Of a stretch of 64,000 bases of DNA, positions 34,295 through 43,368 are shown piece by piece. The position numbers and the translations under genes are program-made. Source of the stretch: Actinomyces wuliandei (lineage in GTDB: Bacteria; Actinomycetota; Actinomycetes; Actinomycetales; Actinomycetaceae); assembly GCF_004010955.1 (NCBI RefSeq), contig NZ_CP025227.1, forward strand, positions 620,001 to 684,000, given 5' to 3'. The number at the start of each line of letters is the position of its first letter. Position 1 is the first letter of the stretch. A model generated the notes under the pieces. It had not been told where the DNA came from, did not search any database, and saw only the letters and a program-made list of their open reading frames with translations.

Positions 34295-34463
34295 ACCTAC
34301 CGGGCGTGGGTTGGCGGGGTGACGAGGCTGATCTGTTGCGCAGGTTGCGGACCAGGTACGGGTGCCTGCGGCTGCGACCATGCAGCACGCCGGGAGCTCC
34401 GGCTGGCCCCGGCCTGTGAGGCGTCGCAAGGACGTCTTGTAGCCAGCCGTGCGCTGCCGCCGG

Positions 34464-34469
34464 TACGGT
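34464..34469 (+). promoter_or_regulatory. Leaderless -10 element for manA
   Basis: TACGGT is followed by seven bases and ATG 34477. No Shine-Dalgarno match is seen before this ATG. Confidence 0.4.
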
Positions 34470-34476
34470 GCCCTCT

Positions 34477-35667
34477 ATGATGCGTCTCGAGGCTGCCCGG
34501 CAGCGTTATGACTGGGGCTCTGCCACAGCCATTCCCAGGCTGCTCGGCGTGCCCTCCGACGGCTGCCCCTGGGCTGAGGCGTGGTATGGCGCCCACGCAG
34601 CGGGACCGACGTTGGTGGCAGGTGGACAGCCTCTGGCGCAGGTCCTCCAGCATGACCCTGAGCGGCTGCTGGGCGACGACATCATCCGCCGGTTCGGCGC
34701 CCAGCTGCCGTTCCTCGTCAAGCTCATCGCCCCGGCCCGTGTCCTGTCCCTCCAGGTCCACCCGAGCCAGGAGCAGGCGGCTCAGGGCTACGCCCTGGAG
34801 GAGGAGGCAGGCGTGGCGATGGACAGCCCGGACCGCAACTACAAGGACCCCAACCACAAGCCGGAGATGGTGCTGGCGCTGACGCAGTTTGAGGCGGTGG
34901 CGGGGTTCCGGGCACCTCGGCGTGCCGCCGAGGTCCTTGCCGACCTGGACAGCCCCCTGGCGCGACGCATGCGGCGCACGCTGAGGCTCAATCCCACCCG
35001 CTTCGGCATCCGCCAGGTCTTTACGGACCTGGTCTCGGCAGGTACCCGGCCGCAGGAGGACGCGGTCGCAGCTCTTGTCGAGGAGATCTCCGAGCGCGTG
35101 GAAGCCGGCCGTTCCCCGTCCCGCAGGGTGGACTCCAACGTGCTGGAGATGTCGCGCAGCTTTCCGGGTGACCCTGGTATCGCCGCAGCGCTCCTGCTTA
35201 ACCCTGTGACTCTTCAGCCCGGGGAGGCACTGTTCGTCCCTGCGGGCAGTGTCCACGCCTATGTCAGCGGCCTGGGGGTGGAGGTCATGGCCTCCTCCGA
35301 CAACGTGCTGCGGGCTGGCCTGACCGCCAAGCACGTTGACGTCGCCGGGGTCCTGGCCTGCGTGAGCTACGTGGCGGCACCGCCAGTACGTCCCGCTCCC
35401 GAGTACCTGTCACGCGCGACCCGCGCCTACTACGCTCCCGTGGACGACTTCGAACTCATGGTCACCTCTGTCGTGCCGACGGACGGCCGTCTTCAGGTGC
35501 CTGGCCGGGGGCCACGGATCGTGCTGGCGGTCCAGGGATCCGCCGTGCTGACGACAGCGGCGGGACAGCTGGGGCTCGACCGTGGGCAGGCTGCCTTTGT
35601 CGGCGCCGACGAGCGGACCCTCTCGGTGGAGGGGAACGGGACCCTGGTCCAGGCTGACGTCCCCTGA
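34477..35667 (+). CDS. manA: Mannose-6-phosphate isomerase, type I
   Basis: Interconverts fructose-6-phosphate and mannose-6-phosphate, feeding GDP-mannose for mannosylated lipids and glycans. Zinc and active-site features of type I enzymes are present: RVLSLQVHPSQEQAAQGYAL (Gln and His ligands near 95), NYKDPNHKPEMVLALTQFEA (Glu and His near 125) and FVPAGSVHAYVSGLGVEVMA near 260 (His ligand), with ASSDNVLRAGLTAKHVDV after it. Tandem ATG codons at 34477 and 34480 could both serve; a GTG at 34468 is possible but sits inside the -10 element. It is divergent from rfbA and convergent with the TIGR03089-like gene. Confidence 0.92.
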   Translation: MMRLEAARQRYDWGSATAIPRLLGVPSDGCPWAEAWYGAHAAGPTLVAGGQPLAQVLQHDPERLLGDDIIRRFGAQLPFLVKLIAPARVLSLQVHPSQEQAAQGYALEEEAGVAMDSPDRNYKDPNHKPEMVLALTQFEAVAGFRAPRRAAEVLADLDSPLARRMRRTLRLNPTRFGIRQVFTDLVSAGTRPQEDAVAALVEEISERVEAGRSPSRRVDSNVLEMSRSFPGDPGIAAALLLNPVTLQPGEALFVPAGSVHAYVSGLGVEVMASSDNVLRAGLTAKHVDVAGVLACVSYVAAPPVRPAPEYLSRATRAYYAPVDDFELMVTSVVPTDGRLQVPGRGPRIVLAVQGSAVLTTAAGQLGLDRGQAAFVGADERTLSVEGNGTLVQADVP

Positions 35668-35710
35668 CCTCGTGGGCGTCCCGACCCCGGCACCCTGTGG
35701 CGACCTGCCC

Positions 35711-35749
35711 GCTTCCGGTTGGGGCGTACGCCGTGCCCCGCCCGGAAGC
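35711..35749. terminator. Long hairpin between convergent manA and TIGR03089-like genes
   Basis: GCTTCCGG (35711-35718) pairs with CCGGAAGC (35742-35749), and GGGGC (35721-35725) with GCCCC (35735-35739) inside it, giving a two-part stem of 13 bp in total. It is a likely bidirectional terminator without a T-tract. Confidence 0.6.
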
Positions 35750-35760
35750 CGGCGTGTGGG

Positions 35761-36552
35761 CTATCGGGTCGCTCCTTCCTGGCGTGCGGCTGCCTCTGCG
35801 ACGGCCTTTCCCGCTCCCTCCATGAGCAGCACTGCCACTCGACCTGCTCGCCAGGCGGCCAGGACCCCGCGCAGGGCTGGTGCCAGGGTGCTCTCGTGCA
35901 CCAGCACGGCCTGCCGACCGTCGGCAGGCCGTGCCGGGGCTGGCGCCGGACCCGGGGCTCGGGTTTCGGGGCCGGGACCGCAGCAGCTCCGGTGGTCCTG
36001 GTGACGGGGGGTCCCTAAGAGGTCTTCCTCGGACCATGGGGTGCGTCCACCCAGCCGGTCCAGCTGAGTCAGGAGGTTAGGCGGGGCGGCGGTCCCGGGA
36101 GGGGAAACGTAGTGGTCCGGGTAGGCCATGAGGTCAGCGACGCCGTCGAGCACCAGCGGCGGTAGTGGCGCGGGCCACCGCAGCGCCAGCGACTGGGGCG
36201 GTGCGAGCACCTGGACCTCGGCGTCGGGGCACAGCTGCTCGTCGTCCAAGGCCACGCTGAGCCCTGGTGACAGACCTGCTGCCCGGACTGCGTCTGCGGT
36301 GCCGACCAGGACGTGCTGGCCTGCGAGCCACGCTCCGCAGGCCCATGTCAGTCCCCGCCAGTGAACCCCGGTTCCTACGTGAATTCCATCTCCGAAAAGC
36401 ACCTCATTAGTGATCAGTCCTGCTATCTTGGCGTGCCACATGGACAGCACGTGCCCAGTGAGCTCGACTCGCTGGTCTGGCCCATAACAAACCAGCCACG
36501 GCCTATCTGAGTCATGGGTGGTGGGGAGGGTCTCAAGAAGTTGCGCATACAT
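35761..36552 (-). CDS. TIGR03089-like protein (actinobacterial, related to acyl-CoA synthetase N-termini)
   Basis: About 263 residues from ATG 36552. The start MYAQLLETLPTTHDSDRPWL followed by LVCYGPDQRVELTGHVLSMW, GLTWACGAWLAGQHVLVGTA and LDGVADLMAYPDHYV matches the pattern I know from TIGR03089 proteins (such as M. tuberculosis Rv3268), which resemble only the N-terminal part of AMP-forming acyl-CoA synthetases. The phosphate-binding and adenylate motifs of active synthetases are absent, so catalysis is doubtful. The C-terminal quarter has a Pro/Gly/Arg-rich linker (about 185-215). Upstream in-frame codons to 36774 are probably untranslated; GTG 36576 is another start. Function unknown; the family recurs beside cell-envelope sugar genes. 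Confidence 0.65.
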   Translation of the reverse strand: MYAQLLETLPTTHDSDRPWLVCYGPDQRVELTGHVLSMWHAKIAGLITNEVLFGDGIHVGTGVHWRGLTWACGAWLAGQHVLVGTADAVRAAGLSPGLSVALDDEQLCPDAEVQVLAPPQSLALRWPAPLPPLVLDGVADLMAYPDHYVSPPGTAAPPNLLTQLDRLGGRTPWSEEDLLGTPRHQDHRSCCGPGPETRAPGPAPAPARPADGRQAVLVHESTLAPALRGVLAAWRAGRVAVLLMEGAGKAVAEAAARQEGATR

Positions 36553-36576
36553 GTCGGAGAATTGAGGCAGATCCAC

Positions 36577-36888
36577 TGGGGGCTGGTGCGGTTGTGGGAT
36601 ATTATCACGGTATCGAGGCTCGCGGAGGGCGTGTCGTGGGCTGTGCCACGGCCTGCGATTCCGCCAGAAAGTAGGTGCGGAAGTGTTGTCAGCATAGCCC
36701 TGGCCTCTTCTCAGGTGTCTTGTAGGAAGTCGCCATAGAGTACCCGCAGTGCGAGGCAGTTCGTAGATTGTCAACGGACGATGTCGATGGTTGCGAGAGG
36801 GTGTAGTTTCCTTCTCGGGCTTGACTCGCCCGGTCCGGCGCGCATGTAATTCTTACTGGCAAGCAAGTAAGTTGAAGGGAGGCCGAAT
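36577..36888. other. Relatively AT-rich divergent promoter region before whiB
   Basis: 312 bp, visibly less GC-rich than its surroundings, with no convincing gene. It holds the whiB promoter (36821-36850) and a -10-like GATAAT on the minus strand (36601-36606) that could serve the TIGR03089-like gene. Confidence 0.5.
36821..36850 (+). promoter_or_regulatory. whiB promoter
   Basis: TTGACT (36821-36826) and TGTAAT (36845-36850) are separated by 18 bp, giving a start near 36857 and a leader of about 32 nt that contains a strong ribosome binding site before ATG 36889. This is the best sigma-70-type promoter in the window. Confidence 0.65.
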
Positions 36889-37209
36889 ATGTGGAACATC
36901 CTCGGCGACGGGCCACTGACACGTCCAGAGGAGCCTGACACCGAGGCGTTGCTGTTCCTTTTCGGCGGTGGTGATGATCTTGACGAGGGTCCCCTGGCGT
37001 GGCAGGAGCGTGCTCTGTGCGCCCAGACGGACCCGGAGGCCTTCTTCCCCGAGAAGGGCGGCTCCACCCGTGAGGCCAAGCGCGTCTGTGCGACCTGTGA
37101 GGTGCGGGAGGAGTGCCTTGAGTACGCCCTCGCCAACGACGAGCGCTTCGGTATCTGGGGCGGACTGTCTGAGCGTGAACGCCGCAAGCTCAAGCGTCGC
37201 GCGGTATGA
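36889..37209 (+). CDS. whiB: WhiB-family iron-sulfur transcription factor, WhiB2/WhmD-like
   Basis: A 106-residue regulator that binds a 4Fe-4S cluster and contacts the primary sigma factor; WhiB2-type members control septation and division in actinobacteria. The four cluster cysteines are C44, C67, C70 and C76 (ERALCAQTD, RVCATCEVREECLEY). The FGIWGGLSERERRKLKRR tail (87-104) holds the G[IV]WGG turn and the basic region. GAAGGGAGG ends six bases before ATG 36889. The start of the next gene overlaps its stop by 4 bp. Position beside GT2, DUF5719 and DUF3499 genes is conserved in actinobacteria and supports the WhiB2 assignment. Confidence 0.92.
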   Translation: MWNILGDGPLTRPEEPDTEALLFLFGGGDDLDEGPLAWQERALCAQTDPEAFFPEKGGSTREAKRVCATCEVREECLEYALANDERFGIWGGLSERERRKLKRRAV

Positions 37210-40200
37210 CGCCAGTCGGCTCTGACGACAGGATCACAAGGGGCAGGTCGGAGCCAGAGGCTGACGCGGGTGTCCTGGCAGTTGTCGTGACGGCCGGGAA
37301 CACCCCGTTCCTGGCTGAGACGCTCAGTGGCCTGGCGTCCCAGGCGCGTCGTGCGGAGATCGTTCTCGTCGTCGACGTCGCCTCCCGGGTCAACGGGCTG
37401 GGGGACGGCACGCCGATCGAGGAGGTTGTGGAGGGCTGCGGGCTTGACGCCTCCAGCGCGGTACGTATCGTCCGCGCCGGGGAGGCCTCTACCTTCGGTG
37501 GCGCGGTCGCCTCCGGGCTCGCCGCCTACATCGACCTCGTAGCCTCGGGGGGGCGTCGACGTGCTCGCTCCGGTGAGGGCTGGGACGTGTCGGAGGGAGC
37601 ACGCTCCCCGGGAGGGGTGGCTCCCGGCCCGGCCGCTGACCCGGTCGCCGGGGCACTGTCCGCGGTGACGCGCCAGGAACGACGCCTGATCGTCCCTGAT
37701 CCTGAGGGGCAGTCACGAAGGCTGTGGCTGTGGCTGCTTCATGACGACTCCGCGCCGCAGCAGGACTGCCTGCGTGCGTTGCTGGCGGCAGCGGCCAATG
37801 CCCGGTCCGTGGGTGTCGTCGGCCCGAAGCAGGTCTCCTGGGACCATCCCGACCAGCTTCTGGAGGTTGGGCTGAGCACGACGGCCTCGGCTCGCAGGGA
37901 CAACTCTATCGTCCCCGGTGAGGTGGACCAGGGACAGTACGACGATCGCAGCGACGTGCTCGCGGTGGGGACAGCCGGTGCCCTGGTAGCGCGTACCGTG
38001 TGGGACGAGGTCGGTGGTACCGCGCCGTGGCTGGGACCTTTCGGGGACGGCCTGGAGCTGTCCCGTGCCGTCCGCCTGCGCGGCTACAGGGTCGTCGTCG
38101 AGCCCCAGGCCGTTCTGCGCCATCGTCGTGCCTCCTACCTTGGCCTGCGGCCCGCGCGGCAGCCTGCTCGCCGAGAGGGGGCGGCTCCGGTCACCGACCT
38201 GCCGGACCCCGACCCTGAGCGCTCCTTCCGGGAGCGGCGGGAGGCCCAGCTGACCAACTGGGCTGCCTTCTCCTCGCGTCCCGTGGTCCTGCTGCTGGTG
38301 TGGTTCATGCTTCTGGGGCTGGCTCGTGGACTGTGGCGGCTGGTCTCCAAGGATCCTGCGCTGGCCCGTGACGAGGTGGCTGCTGCCTGTGAGGTCCTTG
38401 GGCGCGCCAGCTGCGTCAGGTCAGGCCGTCGTCGTCTGTCCCAGCACGCTCGGGTGCCGCGCTCCGCCCTGGGGAGGCTCTACGTCCCGGCAGCCCGGAT
38501 TCGCGCGGCACGCAGGGACCAGGTGCGCCAGGAACGGGAGCGCGCGGCGCGCTCCCGGGCACCGAGCGAGCTGGAGGTGCGTGAGCTGGCTGCCCTGGCC
38601 AGTACCAGGAGAAGAGTGCTGGCCGCCCTGGTGCTGCCTGTCCTTGTCCTGGCGGCGGCCGGGCTGTCGAGCGTGGTGCTGACCCGTTCGGTCAGCGGCG
38701 GGGCCTCTGCCTTTCTCTCCACCAGCTGGCGTGAGCTGTGGGAGGCTGCCTGGTCGGCCTGGATTCCCTCCGGCGACGGCTACCCCGGCGGTCCCTCGCC
38801 TCTTCTGGCGGTGCTGGCGCTGCCGATGGCGCTGGGCAGCCTGGTCGGTGTTGACGGTGACACGGGAGTCCATGCTTTTCTTGTGGCTGCTGTGCCCCTG
38901 GCAGCCCTGGGAGCCTGGTTCGCTGCCGGGACGGTGACGCGCCGGGCGGGACTGCGCTGGGCTGCCGGCCTCGTGTGGGCGCTGACCCCGAACCTTCTCA
39001 CAGCAGTGGGGCAGGGGCGTATGACGGCTGTCCTGGTTCACCTGGTCCTGCCCTGGCTGCTTCTTGCTGTGGCTCGAGCGCTGGGGGCGGACCGCCGCGA
39101 CGTGGTTGTCTCCGGCCTTGTGGGTGCGCACCTGCTCACGGACAGGGAGCGTCAGGAGCTGGACCGCTTCTCCCAGGAGCGCGTCGAGGACCTGGCGCGT
39201 CTTGACCAGGACACGGGTGCCGTCGAGGACCTCCAGCCTGTGGCGGGCCCCGACGCAGCAGAGGGTGCCCAGGACAGTCAGGAGCAGGAGGCTGCTCACA
39301 GCAGTGAGAGCAGCCGGGAGGGTGGCCAGGAGGACGACCGGGGGCGTCAGGACAGCCCCCAGGACGAGGGCGGTACGGGCAACCGGGACCGGGACGACCA
39401 GGACCTGGAGGCCAGCGGCCCGGACGCGGTAAGGACGGTCGGGGACGTGGTCAGCCCGTCGTTGCGTCGGGCACCGACACCCGTGCGGTACGGTCCCGGC
39501 TCAGCGGCTGCGGCAGCCACGGCTGGACTTCTTGCCTCGGTGGTGGTGGCTGCGTCCGCGGTGACGGCCCCGCTCCTGCTTCTTGTGATCGGTGTGCTGG
39601 CTCTGAGGTCCTCGCGGGGCTATCGGCTGCTTCTCACACTGGTGCCGCTGGTGCTGACAGCCGCCCCGGCCTGGTGGCGTGCCTGGCAGGTGGGCTCGGC
39701 CACGACCTGGCCGCAGGGGCTGCGCCTGCTGCTGACCGACGCCGGCGTGCCGACTGCGGTCACCTCCCCCAGCGGGGTGGACCTGCTCCTGGGCTCACCC
39801 ACGGACCTGGACCTTGTCCTGGCTGACGGCTCCCTGGCTCTGGTCGGCAAGATCCTTCTGGCTGTCGTCCCGGCTGCGGCGCTAGCGAGCCTGCTGGTCT
39901 CCGGGCGGCAGGGGGCCAGGGCGAGGACCGGTCTTCTCCTGGCACTTGGCGGCTTGGCGCTGGCGGCCGTCTCCTCCCGCACTGTCACTGCAGCCGGGAC
40001 CAGCCTGGGCGAGGGTACCAGCGTGCTTGTCACCGGGTGGGCTGGGGCCGGGCTGTCCATGGCCCTGGCTGGCTTTGTGCTGGCAGGTCTGGTCGCTGGC
40101 GACGCCTGTCTCGCCCTCCTGGACGGAGACGCGACGGGGGCGCGGGGCTGGCGGTCGTGGGCGGTGGGAGGGCTGTGCCTTGTCGTGGCAGCAGGTCCTG

Positions 40201-41117
40201 TGACAGCGGGTGCGGCCTGGGCCTGGCAGGCTCGTGCGGGCTCTGAGCAGGCCATGGCTCTGAGCAGTGCTGGGCAGCAGGTTCCTCTGATCGCCGCCCA
40301 GCTCCAGTCCTCTGGCACCCAGGGCAGGGTTCTGCACCTGGTCGCCTCTCCCGAGGGTCTGCAGGTCACTATCTGGCGGCATCCTGGTACCCAGATGACC
40401 GACGTCCTGCCGGAGGTGCTCAGTGCCCGGCTGCGTGCCCGGGTGCCGGGCGTCTCGGAGCACGGGCTGGTCGTGGCCGGGGACGCTCTTCCTGACATCG
40501 TCCCCATGGTGCTGGCCGACGACGCGGACCGCGCCCTGGCCGACCTGGTCGCCCGGGCCGTGTCCGGGCAGGACGAGGAGGCCGCTGCCGACCTGGCAGC
40601 GCACGGGATCGCCGTCGTGGTCCTGGCCGAGGCCCCGGGAGACGAGCTGACTGCTGAGACACGTTCCGGCCTGGCCTCCACCCCAGGACTGGACCAGCTG
40701 GCGCAGACCGCCTCTGGTACCGCCTGGCGTGTGGCACCGCAGCAGGGTCAGGAGCCCTCGCGGCTGACGGTCGTGGACGCCGACGGTCTCAGCATGCCGC
40801 TGTCCTCTGACGGTGGCGAGGTTGCCACGAGCGCCCGCCTGCCCCGAGGTCAGGACGGACGCACCCTGGTCCTGGCCGAGCGCGCCAGCAGCTCCTGGAG
40901 CGCCTCCTTGGACGGGACTCCTCTGGAGCCCACGACCCTGTCGGGCGGGGACGGGGAGTGGAGACAGGCTTTTGTGCTGCCCGCCGATGAGGGGACTCTG
41001 GAGGTTACCTACAGGGGCGGTATCGTCCCGACCCTGCTGACCTACGGGATCTGGAGCGCATGGGTGGTGACGGCTGTGGCTGCCCTGCCCCTGCGACGCG
41101 GAAAGGAGACGGTGTGA
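37206..41117 (+). CDS. Large GT2 glycosyltransferase fused to a polytopic membrane region
   Basis: A 1303-residue protein. Residues 20-320 are a GT2 domain: VLAVVVTAGNTPFLAETLSG, LWLLHDDSAP (D180, D181), VGTAGALVARTVWDEVGG near 257 and FGDGLELSRAVRLRGYR near 280. Two hydrophobic segments flank a basic stretch, and about a dozen membrane helices extend from 475 to 1290, with a large extracytoplasmic portion near 1025-1270. An odd hydrophilic insert of about 130 residues (627-757), rich in Gln/Glu/Asp/Ser/Arg, splits the membrane region after AVARALGA. ATG 37206 overlaps the whiB stop (ATGA). The whiB-GT2-DUF5719 order is conserved; the function is presumed to be envelope glycosylation. Confidence 0.85.
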   Translation: MTPVGSDDRITRGRSEPEADAGVLAVVVTAGNTPFLAETLSGLASQARRAEIVLVVDVASRVNGLGDGTPIEEVVEGCGLDASSAVRIVRAGEASTFGGAVASGLAAYIDLVASGGRRRARSGEGWDVSEGARSPGGVAPGPAADPVAGALSAVTRQERRLIVPDPEGQSRRLWLWLLHDDSAPQQDCLRALLAAAANARSVGVVGPKQVSWDHPDQLLEVGLSTTASARRDNSIVPGEVDQGQYDDRSDVLAVGTAGALVARTVWDEVGGTAPWLGPFGDGLELSRAVRLRGYRVVVEPQAVLRHRRASYLGLRPARQPARREGAAPVTDLPDPDPERSFRERREAQLTNWAAFSSRPVVLLLVWFMLLGLARGLWRLVSKDPALARDEVAAACEVLGRASCVRSGRRRLSQHARVPRSALGRLYVPAARIRAARRDQVRQERERAARSRAPSELEVRELAALASTRRRVLAALVLPVLVLAAAGLSSVVLTRSVSGGASAFLSTSWRELWEAAWSAWIPSGDGYPGGPSPLLAVLALPMALGSLVGVDGDTGVHAFLVAAVPLAALGAWFAAGTVTRRAGLRWAAGLVWALTPNLLTAVGQGRMTAVLVHLVLPWLLLAVARALGADRRDVVVSGLVGAHLLTDRERQELDRFSQERVEDLARLDQDTGAVEDLQPVAGPDAAEGAQDSQEQEAAHSSESSREGGQEDDRGRQDSPQDEGGTGNRDRDDQDLEASGPDAVRTVGDVVSPSLRRAPTPVRYGPGSAAAAATAGLLASVVVAASAVTAPLLLLVIGVLALRSSRGYRLLLTLVPLVLTAAPAWWRAWQVGSATTWPQGLRLLLTDAGVPTAVTSPSGVDLLLGSPTDLDLVLADGSLALVGKILLAVVPAAALASLLVSGRQGARARTGLLLALGGLALAAVSSRTVTAAGTSLGEGTSVLVTGWAGAGLSMALAGFVLAGLVAGDACLALLDGDATGARGWRSWAVGGLCLVVAAGPVTAGAAWAWQARAGSEQAMALSSAGQQVPLIAAQLQSSGTQGRVLHLVASPEGLQVTIWRHPGTQMTDVLPEVLSARLRARVPGVSEHGLVVAGDALPDIVPMVLADDADRALADLVARAVSGQDEEAAADLAAHGIAVVVLAEAPGDELTAETRSGLASTPGLDQLAQTASGTAWRVAPQQGQEPSRLTVVDADGLSMPLSSDGGEVATSARLPRGQDGRTLVLAERASSSWSASLDGTPLEPTTLSGGDGEWRQAFVLPADEGTLEVTYRGGIVPTLLTYGIWSAWVVTAVAALPLRRGKETV

Positions 41118-42781
41118 GCGAGCCGGAGAGCACGGCCCCCTCCCCCTCTCACGGGGCGGAGGCGTCCGGGTACGCTCCTGACGAGGAGACTGACGCCGAG
41201 GCGGCCCGCACGCAGGAGGCGGCCCAGCCGCAGTCTCCTGCGGAGGTGCCAGGAGCCTCTGAGACGTCGGCGGCCCGTCCTGCGCGGCAGTCGTGGCACG
41301 GTGTCGTGCGGCGCGGGGCGGTGCTGGTGTCAGCGCTGGTCCTGGCCTGTGCCGTTGCCGGCGTGACGTGGTGGGGACAGGTCCACCCCCTGGTGTCCAC
41401 GCCCCAGGTGGCCCCCGTGACCGTGACCCAGGGCGGGGCACAGAGCGTGTACGTGTGTCCTGGCGCACCCGTGAACACGCTGCAGGCTGTGGAGGTCGCG
41501 TCGATGACGACGTCCACGACTGTGGTGCCGGTCGGAGAGGCCGCGTCGCTCTCTTACGACGACGAGCCCCTGGAGGGCTTGGCCACGACCATGGGCAGTG
41601 CGGAGGGCGGTGTCCTCGTGGTTGAGCCTGGACAGGAGGGGCAGGTCGCGTCTGCTGCGGCCGCCGTCACAACCTTGGCCTCCAGCGGGGACCTGCGGGG
41701 CCTGACTGCCGCCTCCTGTATCCAGCCCTCCGCGACATCCTGGATCGTGGGAGGCTCTACAGCGCCCGGGGCCTCCGCCCAGCTGCGGCTGGAGAATCCC
41801 GGGGTCACCACTGTGACGGCGAACGTCACTGTCTATGGGTCCACGGGGCGACTCGACCTTCCTAGCAACGGCCAGGTCACGGTTCCGGCTGGTTCTGACA
41901 CGTCCCTGCTCCTGGAGGCCGCCAGTGCCAACGACCCTCGCCTGGCGGTGTCGGTCGAGGCAGAGGGTGGCAGCCTTGCTGTGATGCTGGTCACTGAGGA
42001 GCTTGACGGGGAGACGGCAGCAGGAACTGATGTCGTCACAGGTGGTGCCGCCCCGGCCACGGACCTTGTGGTCCCTGGGGTCCAGGTTGCCAGCCCCGAG
42101 GAGCAGGGCGAGGTGGCCGAGGACTCCACAGGAGCGGTCTCCTCCGACTCGCCTGTCGTGAGGGTGGTCAACCCGGGCGGCGAGCCTGCGTCCGTCAACG
42201 TGACCGTGCTCGGTGAGGAGGGGGCCGCGCCCCTGCCGGGAGCCGAGGGCGTTGTCATCGACCCGGGCAGTGTGTTTGACGTCTCCCTGGAGGGAGTGTC
42301 ACCGGGCACCTATGGCATGCGGGTGACCTCGGACCTGCCTGTCGCGGCGGCGGTACAGCTGGTGCGCAGCGGTGGGGAGTACCCGGAGCGCTCGGGCGCT
42401 CTTGTCCATGACAAGGCGTGGGTCCAGGCCAGCCGCCAGGACTCACTGGACGCTAGCGTCCTGGCGGTTCCTCGGGGCGAGGACCTGAACTCCGTGGTCA
42501 CCCTGGCCAACGGGGGCCAGGCCGCCTCTGTCACCCTCGCCAGCGCTGACGGGTCGTGGCAGGAGGAGGTAGAGGTTCCCGCCGGAGGGGCGCTCAGGGT
42601 CGACGTTCCCGACGAGGTCGCCGCTGTGACGCTGACCACCTCAGAGGAGGGGAGCGCGGTGGCTGCCGCGACCGTGGTGGCTGCGCGTGTGTCCGGGGAC
42701 GCCGCAGGAGTCGTGCTCTCCGTGGTCCCGGCGGAGCCTGACGCGGCGGCGGCGGCCGAGCACAGGCTCCTCCTCGAGTAA
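41114..42781 (+). CDS. DUF5719-family membrane-anchored extracytoplasmic protein
   Basis: A 555-residue protein from GTG 41114, which overlaps the preceding stop (GTGA). The acidic N-terminal 58 residues are cytoplasmic, a single hydrophobic helix lies at about 66-86 (AVLVSALVLACAVAGVTWW), and the rest is a beta-rich secreted region with repeated short Gly/Val/Thr strands (RLENPGVTTVTANVTVYGST, VVRVVNPGGEPASVNVTVLG). SVYVCPGAPVNTLQ after the anchor and LTAASCIQPSATSWIVGG near 200 are family hallmarks and may form a disulfide. It follows the GT2 membrane protein in many actinobacteria; the function is unknown. No signal cleavage site is evident. Confidence 0.8.
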   Translation: MSEPESTAPSPSHGAEASGYAPDEETDAEAARTQEAAQPQSPAEVPGASETSAARPARQSWHGVVRRGAVLVSALVLACAVAGVTWWGQVHPLVSTPQVAPVTVTQGGAQSVYVCPGAPVNTLQAVEVASMTTSTTVVPVGEAASLSYDDEPLEGLATTMGSAEGGVLVVEPGQEGQVASAAAAVTTLASSGDLRGLTAASCIQPSATSWIVGGSTAPGASAQLRLENPGVTTVTANVTVYGSTGRLDLPSNGQVTVPAGSDTSLLLEAASANDPRLAVSVEAEGGSLAVMLVTEELDGETAAGTDVVTGGAAPATDLVVPGVQVASPEEQGEVAEDSTGAVSSDSPVVRVVNPGGEPASVNVTVLGEEGAAPLPGAEGVVIDPGSVFDVSLEGVSPGTYGMRVTSDLPVAAAVQLVRSGGEYPERSGALVHDKAWVQASRQDSLDASVLAVPRGEDLNSVVTLANGGQAASVTLASADGSWQEEVEVPAGGALRVDVPDEVAAVTLTTSEEGSAVAAATVVAARVSGDAAGVVLSVVPAEPDAAAAAEHRLLLE

Positions 42782-42861
42782 GGGCCGTGCAAGGGCTGAG
42801 TGGTGGGTGGGGTGCGGGCAGCGCGGACAGCAAGGACTGCTGGCGGGAACCAGCTCTCACC

Positions 42862-43341
42862 TCAGCCGGGGTCGATCTCCTCGGGGCGGCGCCCCAGCAT
42901 GAGGGCGACCTGCTCGACGACCACCTGGCGCACCAGCTCGGCCAGCGCTGTGTGCCCCGCCTGGCTCCCGACCACGCGCGAGGCAACTGGGCGCCGGTAG
43001 ATGATGACGCGTGCGGGCAACCCTGCACGTGGCTCCGCCGTGAAGCCCCTCCCGAGGACCACCGACCGCTCCCAGGGGGCAGGGTCGGAAGGCGGGACCT
43101 CCTCCACCGCGAACTGGATCTCCTCGACCTGGGGCCACCGGGTGGCCAGGTCCCGTGCGGCGGCGATGACGAGCTCGTCAAACCGCTCAGCGCGAGTCCG
43201 CCATGCTGGCAGGCTCGGTGGGAGCAGCGGCCCGCGCTGCCCCCGTCCGTGCCGGTCGCGTCTGCGTCGCCTGCCGGAGCGGTGTGCCAAGGTGCCGACG
43301 GGGGAGAACAGGGAGGTCACGGTCGCCAGCGTATGCGGCAT
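42862..43341 (-). CDS. Zincin-like metallopeptidase-family protein lacking HExxH
   Basis: A 159-residue protein of the small metallopeptidase family found beside DUF3499 in actinobacteria (PF06262-like). After a basic N-terminus the core runs FDELVIAAARDLATRWPQVE, IQFAVEEVPPSDPAPW and VIIYRRPVASR. Where peptidase members have HExxH in the last helix, this protein reads LAELVRQVVVEQVALMLGRR, with no zinc-binding histidines. It is therefore unlikely to be an active peptidase; a binding or structural role is more likely. GGGGAGGA directly precedes ATG 43341. It is divergent from DUF3499 with 39 bp between the starts. Confidence 0.75.
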   Translation of the reverse strand: MPHTLATVTSLFSPVGTLAHRSGRRRRRDRHGRGQRGPLLPPSLPAWRTRAERFDELVIAAARDLATRWPQVEEIQFAVEEVPPSDPAPWERSVVLGRGFTAEPRAGLPARVIIYRRPVASRVVGSQAGHTALAELVRQVVVEQVALMLGRRPEEIDPG

Positions 43342-43368
43342 TCCTCCCCGTCAGGGGCAGCGGCACGG

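Noticed and set aside
39882..41468. 528-codon minus-strand ORF
   Set aside because: Antisense to the large GT2 membrane protein, Gly/Pro/Arg/Gln-rich, no motif.
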